A stretch of DNA of 64,000 bases from Anticarsia gemmatalis (lineage: Eukaryota; Arthropoda; Insecta; Lepidoptera; Erebidae), in the NCBI RefSeq assembly GCF_050436995.1, contig NC_134763.1:8737001-8801000 (forward strand). The letters run 5' to 3'. Position numbers and translations under genes: made by a program. Within the stretch, counting starts at the first letter, position 1, and every line of letters begins with the position of its first letter. This document shows, piece after piece, positions 39,601 to 51,600 of this stretch. The notes under the pieces were generated by a model. It saw only the letters and a program-made list of their open reading frames with translations. It did no database searches and had not been told where the DNA came from.

Positions 39601-42600
39601 AGGTTCGAGAGCCGCGAGGCGTGCGAGAGCAGATGCAAGGCCGCACCACAAGTGCAGACCACTCAAAAACCAAACATCACCACCACTCTTGCACCCGTAC
39701 GTATACACTATTTAATTATTGTAATATTTTATTTACCTTCTCTATTTTCTTGGTCATTTACAATTGATGCATATTATAATCATTTTGTTTGCCGTTACGG
39801 GTCGACGGCGCACATTCAACTGTGTGTTCCAATTCTGTAGCTCTAAGTATTTATTATCTAGAACACAGGTCAAAGGAAACGTTGCGTCATAAGCTGCGTC
39901 TACGCTAGGAGAGCCGAGCACAAATTTCTTCTAAAAACGCGCTCATTCGAGGCTCTGAAGTCAGTCCATACTTTCACAAATTTGTGCTCGGATCGTGCTC
40001 CGCGTCTTTGGTGAAGACCCAGCTATAGGTTTTGCGCAAACTGTAATATGATTAATTTTCTTAGCCTCAAGTGATCGTTAGCTCATTGTGGCTCTCTCGG
40101 CACTCTATAAATATACCTACATATAAATGTTGTACGAAAGATGTTAGGAAATCGCGACATTTTGTTGATTCAGGTGACCAAGGCAGTTGCTGATGATTGC
40201 GTACCATCGGGCGAGGAGTTCCCGTGCCCGAGCGGCGAGGCGTGGCAGTGGGACGCGGCGCGCGGCTGCGTGGAGACTCGCGGTCGCTGCTCGCGCACCG
40301 GCACCTTCCTGTCCGAGGAGGCCTGCCTGCGCCGCTGCGGGGCATTCACCGACATCGGTACGACATCACACGACACGAAATCTCGCGACTCAATACGACA
40401 CAACGCGACACTACACGACACCTCGCGACACTATACTACACGACGCGACATCTTCCATCGCGACACATTTTAAAACGCTCTCTCAAATCCATTAGAGGTC
40501 CCATCTTCTTCTTTCTGGAGGTGCCATATAACTAGGAGAGGTCCCATATACTTATATCGAACCACAATCTGCTAATGTATTTGATGCCTGATATTTTATG
40601 TATCAGAGCAACAGACGTATTTGAAAAAGAAAAAAAGGATAACTTTATTTTTTCTCTTAAAACATTTAAACACGCGACACATTGTTTACTTATCAATTTC
40701 TTAATTTTATTCGTTCGTTCTAAATAATATTAGAAATCAATGGAAAATTTGTCGTAACCTCCTAAATGGTACGTTTACAGCAGTGAGTATTAAAAAACAA
40801 CTAATCGGTCGGTATTCTCAACAGACGTATGCAAGCAACGCTTTGACGCTGGACCGTGCCGCAACTATGTCCCTAAAGTATACTTCGACCAAGAGACGAA
40901 CAGCTGCCAACAGTACGAATATGGCGGTTGTTTCGGCAGCGCAAACAGATTCTCCAGCTTTGACGAGTGTGCCACTGTGTGCAACGCTGTCGTTGGTTCG
41001 TACTTATTAATATACTAACTACGAAAAATAGAGATTCGCAATTTATTTGTGGATTCGGGTGAACCGATTCTGATGATTCTTTTTATAAAGCTGGTGCTTA
41101 CCATTTTAATTTGATCCAGATTAGATAAGCAGTTTTAGATGCATCGTTTATAATGTCTTGTTGACGAGATAGTCATGTTTGCTCTGTGGTGCTAATAAAG
41201 CGCCAATTCGGTTCCTTTATAAGATTCATTCTCTCTCTAACTTATTCCTGAACCATTCTGGGCCCTGTCTCCTACTAGAATGAAAATAATCCTTGTATTT
41301 CTTACGGCAGATGTCTGCACACTGCCGGCGGACGGTGGCAACTGCAACTCGATCATGGATCAATGGTACTACGACTCCACCCACGGCACTTGCAGCCAGT
41401 TCTCGTACAGCGGCTGCGGTGGTAACGCTAACAGGTAATATTCATCACTTGTAATTGTTAACACATATAATACTAAGATTTATAATTTACCTTCGTTTTC
41501 TTGGCGTTCTGACACAGTTCTAGTATATTAATTGCAGCTGTTAACGGAAATCGGAAGACATTCACTACCAAAGTCTTATTAACCACTTAAGCTTTAAAAA
41601 GTAAATCAAACTGCTTAATGCTAAAGGCAAGGCCACGGCACTGCGCTGGGTAGACGCATCGCAAAAAGGACGCTCACAGCACATTACATACAAGCGTCGT
41701 AAATGTTAGTGATGCACTAATATGATCCAACGCAGTGTTTTTACTTGCTCTAAGTAAAGCCCAACTGGTTCACTAGTAAGAAAATGGTTGTCATTTGGAA
41801 TTGCCGTAGAAGTCAACTACATCGTGAGATTATGAAGTGTTATAAAATGAGAACTGTTCAACAGGTTCGAGAGGCGTGAGGATTGCGAGGCGAGATGCAA
41901 GCCTTCAGCTGCCACCACCACGACTACTGCGGCACCTATAGCACGACCACAGCTGGAGGTAACGCCACATTCAATACCGAACGAAATATAATATATTAAC
42001 AGCTCGAGGAAATAGTTGCGTGGCACATTCAGTTTATTCTGTTTTGAAAAGATAACTCACGCACTAAGAGATCATTTTCTGTCGCGGAGACTTCAGCAAA
42101 CTTACAATCAGCGAATGCCGTTCGCAATTTGTTACGTGTAGAAATCAAACCCACGATCCAATTCACTGGTAGTGGCATGACATCACTTTGACCACTGCGT
42201 TGAAGGCCATAATATCGAATTTTATATTGCGTTTGATGATAATTTTTAGTTCTCCTTATCGTCTTGATTTAAATACTGGTAATAATAAGACAATAAAACG
42301 TTACTTTTATGTATGTGTGGTTCAGCCGGAGAGATGCATAACTCCATCATCGTTGTCTCCTTGCGGCGAGAGCGCCACGGTGTTCTACTACAACTCCGAC
42401 GAGCGTCGCTGTGTCGCCGGCGAGTTCGGCAACTGTGAACACCCGAACTCTTACGTCAGCGAGGAAGAGTGCGAGAGACAGTGCGGCGCCTTCGTCAACC
42501 ATACTGGTAACTACATGCTACTTTAACACCTAACTACCTTTGATTTCCGTTTAATTATACCTCTAATGAATGCATAAGACATTAAATGATGCAATGAGCA

Positions 42601-45600
42601 TTCGTGGTCTAAAGTCTCCAACCCGCACTTGGCAAGCGTGGTGGACTCAAGGCCTAACCGCTCCCTCGTTTGGGAGGGAACCCTTGCCCAGCAGTGAGAC
42701 AGTAATGGGTAAAAAAAATGCATGCATGTTACTGATTGATTACGGTTCTTGCGAAATAAATAATGCGATATTTTTGCAGTCTCAAATCTGATAGTTATGA
42801 GCACAGAATAATGCGTTGTATCTTCACAGATGTATGCAGATTTGAACTGGACCCTGGACCATGTCGCGCGTCGATACTGAAGTACTACTTCGACGCCAGA
42901 ACCGGCAGCTGTGAACAGTTCACATACGGCGGCTGCGGCGGAGGACCTAACAGGTTCTCTACCGCCGAGGAGTGCGAGAGCGTTTGCGCGCAGAGTGGAC
43001 CAGGTAACCTTCCTGCCATCATCACACACTACACATTATATTTACTAACAACACTCTTAGTACTTTATAACGATTTTAGTAACTAATTGCTTTCTATCTT
43101 AGAATTTCCATTCCTAACGTTATTTTGAACAATCTTCATCGATACTCTCACAACTTATGCTCTCGAATGTGTTGCAATAGTCACATGAAGCTTCTCTACC
43201 TGCTCACTGAAACATTACTTTTTTCATATTTCTCATACAAACACTTTTGATTAAACTGATCGATTTACACGTTTCGTGTGAATAATCCGCAACACAACGA
43301 CGCATGAGCAGTACAATTACTTGTACACCTGGAAACACCCGGAGACAAATGTTTCCAGCGAGTAGCACAAAGCTTGTAGTGGAGGGCAATTAACGAAACA
43401 TAAAGACTCGCTTTTAACTCGCTTGATGACTAACTGTGCGGTGGGCAGCGCCTCAGTGCTTGCTGCACGTGGACACTGGGTACGCGGAGGGTTGCGCCGC
43501 GCCGTCCGCGCCCAGATACTTCTACTCGCCGCGCTCGGGAGATTGCGTAAGCCTCGTCTACTTGGGCTGCGGTGGCAACGAGAACAACTTCCTCACTCAA
43601 GAAGAATGCCAGCAGACCTGCATCCCCGGTACTTACGTGATCACGCTTGCCGCTCAGTGTTCAGTCAACACACGCTTCCTGCTCCGCGCGCACACACAGG
43701 AACACACCACACACACTCACACACACTTCTCTCGTATTTTAGTGTGACACCAGTCTAGTTACTGTAGTGGCAACCAGCGGAAATGTTCTTATTCTTTATC
43801 TCTATTAATACTTGAACGGTACCGTCACTGGCAATACGACAATAATGTAGCAATTCGGTTATGGTATACGCTGGAAAACGACCAAACTTCTTAACGTCTT
43901 TTATCAGACAAAACTTGACTCATCACCGAAACTAGAGGTGGCAAGTACATCTAAGTAGACATTTTTTTTATGCGTATAACAGACCACAGCAGTTAAACTA
44001 CTTCAATGCATGTACAGAATAATTCACAAGAGCTTCCACACGCTTGCTATTTCTGTCTCGCACTCGCATATGCACTAAACACAAGCAGTGATAAGTGTGC
44101 TTTCAAATATTTGTACCTTTCGTGTTTATGTTCAATCAAAGTGAAATTGTAGATACATCACACATTCTTGTATGTGTACAGTGTATGGATATGATCTGTT
44201 CATGTTGTCCACATGCTCTATATATATAAAAAAATGTAGGTAATGTTATGACTGGTTTAAAAATTAGCTATACACCTACTTAACGTCCCAACAAAATCTG
44301 ATCTATTTGTACAGATATCTAAAAGGCATATTTTATGTACATATCGGCCAATTACAGATAATAAATAATAATATTAATGCATTATACTTATTATGTTGTA
44401 TGTATAGGCAAAGCTGATCAACTGTGCGAGGCGTACGAGCAAGAATGTGCCGCATTGATCTGCGATTACGGCGTCAACAAGTACCCGCTGAATGGATGTG
44501 AAAGGTAACGTGAACTAGCGAACAATACTCTAGTAGTGAGACATAATTAACGATGCTAGATTATAAAAATAATTGTCTAACTGCTAGGCAGTAGAATGAG
44601 GGAGGGGTTAGGCCCTAAAGAACTGTCTTATAGAATTCACAAGGATGCACGGTTTTATCACGATGTTTTATTTTACGACTTATCGTTTCGAATACACACA
44701 TAACTTAAAAAAGTTTATTGTCTTGTCTAGGGTTGGTAATAAACCATATTAACTATATAATGTGTTTGTCAGATGCGAATGTAAGCCTGACCCGTGCACA
44801 TCGATGACGTGTCCCGCGAACGAGCGGTGCGTGGCGCGCCGCTACAGAGACCCTGTTACACAGGAGCCGAGGACAGCCGCCGCTTGTGTCACTGATGAAG
44901 GTAAACTTTACAAACTTGTAGCTCAACTCTCTACCACTATCGACTACCGACAACCAGCTAACTATCGAAAAAAAATATATGAAAATCTGATAAGTGCCTC
45001 TAGTGGGTGTCACAGGAACTAACTTGGTAGGACATTCTAACTGTCAAGCTTTTGATACTCGACAGTAATGACTGTAGAGAATCGCGCTACTGATTACTTA
45101 AGTTAAGATTATAAATGTTACTGGATATTGTACACGTGTTTTGTTGCATTTGCTCGTTTCATTTTCAAAATTCTTTGATGATGAATTTTGGGGTATAGGA
45201 ACACAGGGACCACAACAGGGACGACAACAAAGGGAACACAGTCGAAGCAATAAATAGTGTTCCGAGTTCGGGTAGAAAAATGTCTGCCTGCGTTGTCGGC
45301 ACACCCGTGCTAGTAGCACACAACTATATCCAGATGTTTACATGATTCCAAATTCCATGTTATTTACAAATTATTTGTGTGTGCAGCATGTTCGCAATTC
45401 GCGGAGCAGTGCGCGGCGCTACAGTGTGACTTCAGCGTACAACACATACACACTGCGAACGGGTGCGTGCGCTGCGAGTGCGTGCCCGTGGAGAACCGCT
45501 GCGAGGTGCAGGACGCGCACTGTCGCAGTCTGCGCTGTGACTACGGCGTGCACAGGACCATCGCTCCTGATGGCTGCGAGAGGTAATTGCGACACCTCAT

Positions 45601-48600
45601 ATACCCGTATTATTTATTTGTTACTCGTTAGAAACTGGCGGGAGTTAAGATTAAAAAAAAAACGATGAAGAATAAGACACCTCATAACATCAACACATTT
45701 AATGAGTTTCATCAACTATGTTGAGCTATGTGCTTACTTTATACAGTACGACTTAGCATTTGATTAAGACTAAGGCGCTGTCTCCACGGCCGAGAGAATC
45801 GCGACGAGTCCGCCCTTGTATCGTCGGACAATCTCCACGAACGAGCGATAATTCCGCCGCGTATCGTCGCGAGTCGTAACGGAATCGCAGAGATTCCGCG
45901 GCGACTCGTAACGGTATTCCCGCGTTTTCCTTGTTTAAAAAGCTTCTCGAAACAAGAGGCAACATTGAAAATAAATGACGCTGCATTTGACAGCGCGCTC
46001 GCTGCGCGCTCGTCGCGATCGCGCGGCGGACCCGCTGCTTGTCGCGGCCGACTAGCGACGATGTATTGACGTTTCGCACGCTCGTTGCCACTCGTCGTAT
46101 CGCGGCGATATTATCGCCGTGTGGAGACGGTTCCATAGAGAGTGTATAGAAATACGTGGCACGACGATAATATCGCCGCGATTCTCTCGCTCGTGGAGAC
46201 AGCGCCATAATGGGCCAGCTTCCCATAGTCTACATATATATTATTTTTTGTCAGACGATCTACCAGAATAAAGTGACACTTAATGTGTGAAAAAAAAATG
46301 AAAATTCCATCTAACGAGCTATCTTATAGATTTTTAGAAGTGGTATAACTGGGCCACCCCCATGAATTTAGAATATATCGCCTTTAAATTTTTTCCTGAG
46401 TGAGAATTAGTACCTTACTGTATCTAATGGTAAATGGGACGAGACTAACAACCAATCGCTGTTTATTGGACCATAAAGACTAACACAAATTGTCGGTTGT
46501 ACGCAGGTGCGATTGTATGCCGGACCCGTGCGACGGCGAGGCGTGTCCCGAGGGCCAGCGCTGCGTGCGCGCCACCTCGTACGACCCCGTGCTGCGCGGG
46601 TACGCGCACATCAAGGAGTGCCGAGACGGTACGTTATACCTATACTACATACATACTAACTAATTTGTTTGTGTCATTTTGCTTTTACGTCGATCTATTC
46701 ACCTGCACTAAATGACACTGGTAGATTAACCTCAAAGAAAGATATGCCCCATTTATCATTCTTCGATTTTAGACAATGCGGGCATGAGTTTATATTTCTT
46801 TTAAACATGCAGCTCGCTTAAACGCTGATGTTGCTACACTATAATTAATTATATTATTTAATTAAACTCCGTGCTGGATTTAAACATTGGATTTTAATGG
46901 TGGAGTAAATAATATAACTTAAGCCAAGTATATGCAAGTATTATGGCGTTATAACAATACCTTTATATGTTTAGTGGTGAAACCTGGTGTATGTCCGGTG
47001 GAGGAGCCGATGACGAACGAAGTGGACGACTGTACGGACGAGTGCCGCGACGACGCGGACTGTCGCGGCGTCGGCAAGTGTTGCCGCCGCGGCTGTCGCT
47101 CGCAGTGCGTCATGCCCACCGACACCACGCCGCCCACCACCACGCATGCCCCAGGTACAATATACAATACACTTACAATAATCTATTTTATATAAAAGCG
47201 AAAGAACATTCACTTGTTCACTTAACATTTACCGACGAAAGCGTCCTGAGCACGTTCTGATTTGTCGAGTACAGCCGATCGTGGCGGTCAAAGGGTTAAA
47301 CTCCTCGACGAATACGTGTAATTTTGCCTAGATCTTAGTGCAGTCACTTTCACTACCGATGTATCACAGAGCACATTTTAATATAACACTGACGTCACAC
47401 GCCAGAATAAATACAAGAATACAATTTTACCTTTAATAAATATATTATATATATTTTTATATTAAAATATAATATATAAAATATATATATTATATATATA
47501 TATAATATATATATTTTTGTTGCTAGACGTACCCAGCGCGCCGAAACCGATACCGTTGCCGGAGCCTAACTTGAATGCAACTGAAGGAGGCAAGGCCACT
47601 CTGCGCTGTCTGTTCCACGGCAACCCGCCGCCCAGGATCTCTTGGAAACGAGGAGAAGTCACCGTAAGTATTGCCCTTTAAGCCACGGACACACTAGCAG
47701 AGCAGACACATGTCCTGTGAGGCTACGACACATGCGATGTTGCTAGACTTCGCTCGGAAGGAACATTAGTCCCGCGATATCGCTAATTATGTTAAGTGAA
47801 ATCGTATGGATTCGCTTTACCGGTCGCGAGATACCTCTCATGGGACAATCGTCCCGCGTAAGAAAGCAAGAGTATTTAAAACATACGCATATATAAAATT
47901 TTATTATGGGAAGAAGGCGTGATTTCATGTATGTATATGCGTCATGTGTTGCGTGAATAGATCGACGGCGACGTGGGCCGCTACCGGCTGACGTCGGACG
48001 GCGCCCTGGAGATCGTGTCGCTGTACCGCAACGACACGGGCGTGTACATCTGTATCGCGGACAACGGACTCGGCCGAGCCACACAAGAGATCAACCTCAT
48101 CGTGCAGAGTGAGTACCGAACACTGCTCAGCGCTTGTTCACGCACAGACACGCAACTTGCTGTCAAACCACTGAACACGACATCACTTGTCTTTATACAA
48201 AGGGCCTACATAAACTGGCCCTTGTGTTGAACACACTAAACTCTATGTACAAGAGTTCTTGCTGCAAAATGTCTCACCGTGATAAGTGTTTTCACAGCAA
48301 ATTGCGTCCTCAGCTCAAGCTTTTGGTTCTAAATAGTGCATCCGTATAAAATACTTAATTCTTAGAGAGTTATGGATTGAATTGAAAAGTAGCTTAGAGG
48401 TTTTCTGGTTGCCTTTTAAAACTGTCTGATCTTTAAACTAACTTTATTCTACTTTACTTACCTCTACCAGGAACTGATGTTTAAATGCTTTCATTTTACA
48501 AACAAAAACCAAAAAGTAAACTACTACTTGAGTGTCGATCATATGATAGCTAGTGATAACACTGTGTTTATACCTACCTATAATATACCTACCTATAATA

Positions 48601-51600
48601 GCGTTTTTGTGAGTAAATAAAAACAAATTTAGCCCATTACTGTTGATACGTATACTGGGCATGGGTGTCCTCCTGAATTAAAAAAGAGGTAAGCCTTTGA
48701 GTCCCCCACGCTCCGGCTAAATACGGATCTAAATACGTATATGTCCATCTCTCTTTTAGTACTTAACCAATATTGTTAGCTGAAGCACATCTCGTGGCCG
48801 TACTTGACCTAAAGTTATCTGTTCGTAGATAAGTGGGTGTATAATTAGTTTAACTGACAAACTCACGACCCGTACACAGATAATTTTGCATTAGAATCAA
48901 ATAACAAGTAAAACAACAACAAGAAAACACTTGTATTTTCTCGATTAAAACAAAGTTAATGATTAAAAATTTAAATTTTGTGTAGAAATTACTTACCTAA
49001 ATATAAACCTACCAACTTAGTAGCAAATGTAAAGAAGCTAATCACTTAAGTAACTGTTTGTATAAAACAAAAACGGATTTAACTAAGTACCTACTTACTT
49101 ATTGAAGTGTAATAAGAAATTAGCACTAACGCCACGAATAAATGAATACTATTTATCGGAGTGGTTGTAGGTAGGTAATTAGGTTAGTCGAAAAAAAGGA
49201 AAAATACGTAATTCCGCTATCTGTGAGTTTACAACAAACAAACATGACAAATACATCGCATGTTAGTGTCCCACAGCCGACAGCTATCACTCGCAGTCAA
49301 TAGTCTTTTATCAAAACATGAACGCATTTAGTAGGAGTAAGTCCACGAGACGCATCGGTCGGGCCGCGGGTATCAGTAATAAGTTATCAGTGTAGTTATA
49401 TTAAGTGCAGTCGCGGTACTCGGAGCACCATGTCTCGCTTCATCATAGTCTCGCTCGCGTCGCTCGTGCTACTGCTGACTACAGCATCCGCCTACGAAGG
49501 TGATCGACAAGTTTTAAACATCAGTCACTGGTCACTTATCTAATTTGTTTACATCGTTTGGGGTATTTCGGTACATCGGCATCCCGGTACTTATTTATTG
49601 TTCTCCTTCTATAACTATTTGTGTCTAGGTAAAGTACTCAGACCTGTCTGTGTACTTTACCTACCTATAGTTTCATTTGTAACGTCGGATATCAATATGT
49701 TTACTACAATTACGTGTTCTATAAACCTAGAAATACCCAAAACATCAAGAATTTAACTCATTTGTTATGTCCCACCATTGCCAACTTATAGTTTTACGCT
49801 TAGTAGATAAAATTAACATAGAGTTTCTGAATGTAACCTTCACTCATTCACTTACGGAGCCATCAAATAAAGGATGCATTCGCAAACTCTTACAATGGTT
49901 CACTAACTAACGGGGCTGGTTAGATCCTGTGAGGTCGGAAGTGAGGATCGCGGGAGACGAGAACGCCGTGGTCACTGGAGAGTTGAACCAACCGCTGGTG
50001 ATCCGCTGCCTCGTGTACGGATTCCCGCCACCCGGCGTCTTCTGGTATCACAACGGTGGCATGGTGGCCTTCAACAACGCCGTCTATGAAATAAGAGGAA
50101 ACACGCTACTCATAAGAAACCTCGCTGTGGACACACTCGGACGGTACACGTGCCAAGCGTTCAACGGAGTGGGCAAGGCAGCTTCGTGGACAGTGTCTGT
50201 GCGGGCGTACCAACCTGAGGGATACTTGCTGGAGCACGAGTACTTGGTGCCGCGCGCCTTCACCGTGGCCAGGACCCGCGCGCCGGCGCCCGCCACCAGA
50301 CCCTCCACCTCCACCACCACCACTACTACCACCACCACCACCACCACTGAGAGAGAAATCATGTTTAACGGTAAGATTAGACTAAGTAACACATTCATCA
50401 ATAGCTCATTCTTGATACCAGCGCAGTTTTGCCAATACAATACTACAAAGACATTAGATACATCATTAAAATTAAGTTTTAAAAAATACCCAACATTCAT
50501 TGAATTTAAATGTTAATAACTGAAAGAACTGGTACAAAAATGAGCAAAGCCTTAATATAATACTGGAATGGTTTGTCTCAGCATGTTGCATGTTTTGGTT
50601 ATGGTGTGTGAATGCCTACAGATTTAAAATTAATTCAATCGAAATAATAATTATGTCAATTTATCTACTAGAATAGAAGGTACCGTGGGTAACTGGGTAC
50701 AACCTATGTAAGTATAAATCTACAGGATAAAAGGTATTGATGTACTAACGTTTGTTAGTAATACAGGATAGTCAATGAAGTCTTCAAATGTAGAGTTCTC
50801 AAATGTTAGTAAAAAAAAACATTCTAAGGGCTGCTACACACCCGCATCGGCCATGCCGCCGGGTAACGCGGCTTGGCCGAATTTGGCGTAATTTGTTGCT
50901 AACATTCGAGCGATTGATTCGGACATTAAAATTTGACAGCGGCCTTACCCGGCGGTAAGGCCGCTGTGTGTAGCAGCCATAATATTTCAGATCAAAAATT
51001 GTATCATATAATTGTTGTAAATTCTGTGTCTAGCTTGTCCAAAAATATGTAAATATATAACTTTATGTATTCTCTCGTAAATCACTAGACGAATGAGTCT
51101 CGGTGTTATATCGTGTGATGCGCATGTACAGTGCCGGTGAGGACGCACGTGTCGACGGAGCACAACACACTGACGGCGGGCGGCGCGCTGCACCTGCAGT
51201 GCGACGTGGATGGGTACCCCGAGGCCAGCGTGTACTGGACCAAGGACGGCGTGCGCGTCGAGTCTGACCGAGACAGGATCACCATAACTAGTAAGTTTCG
51301 ATTCATTTTTAATAATCAACTGCACTAAAACACTCCACGAACAGATGATTGAAAATACAAGCACACTCATACATCTGGGTTTATCCCGATCACACAAATT
51401 TTGTGTGGGAATATCAAGCTCAATTAGAGTGTAGTAACCGCAATTATTTTTTTGTTCCACCACAATCATTACAACAGTATATCAGGCAGCAGCTAAGAAC
51501 ACATTATGTTTGTTGTACCTAATTAATTTGTTTGAAAACATTCATTCCTACTGAGACATTACCCTAATTAGTTATTATCTCTAAACACAAACAAGCTGTC

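Larger units (their letters stand above)
48109..49923 (+). other. Ppn: Papilin intron of 1.8 kb with an internal first exon
   Basis: It separates Ig 1 from Ig 2 and carries a GCCTTGAG-family repeat (48628-48740). It also holds a free-standing signal-peptide exon at 49430-49499, described separately. The sequence just upstream of that exon is more GC-rich than the rest of the intron. Confidence 0.65.

Noticed and set aside
40358..40470. Extension of the Kunitz 8 exon into Thr/Arg/His-rich sequence
   Set aside because: The frame stays open only because of the CGACA minisatellite. The GTACGA donor at 40358 gives the correct phase to the next Kunitz exon.
45753..46226. 157-residue frame on the - strand
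   Set aside because: It covers the palindromic MITE; its Arg/Ser-rich content follows from the GC-rich arms. No homology to a transposase was recognised.
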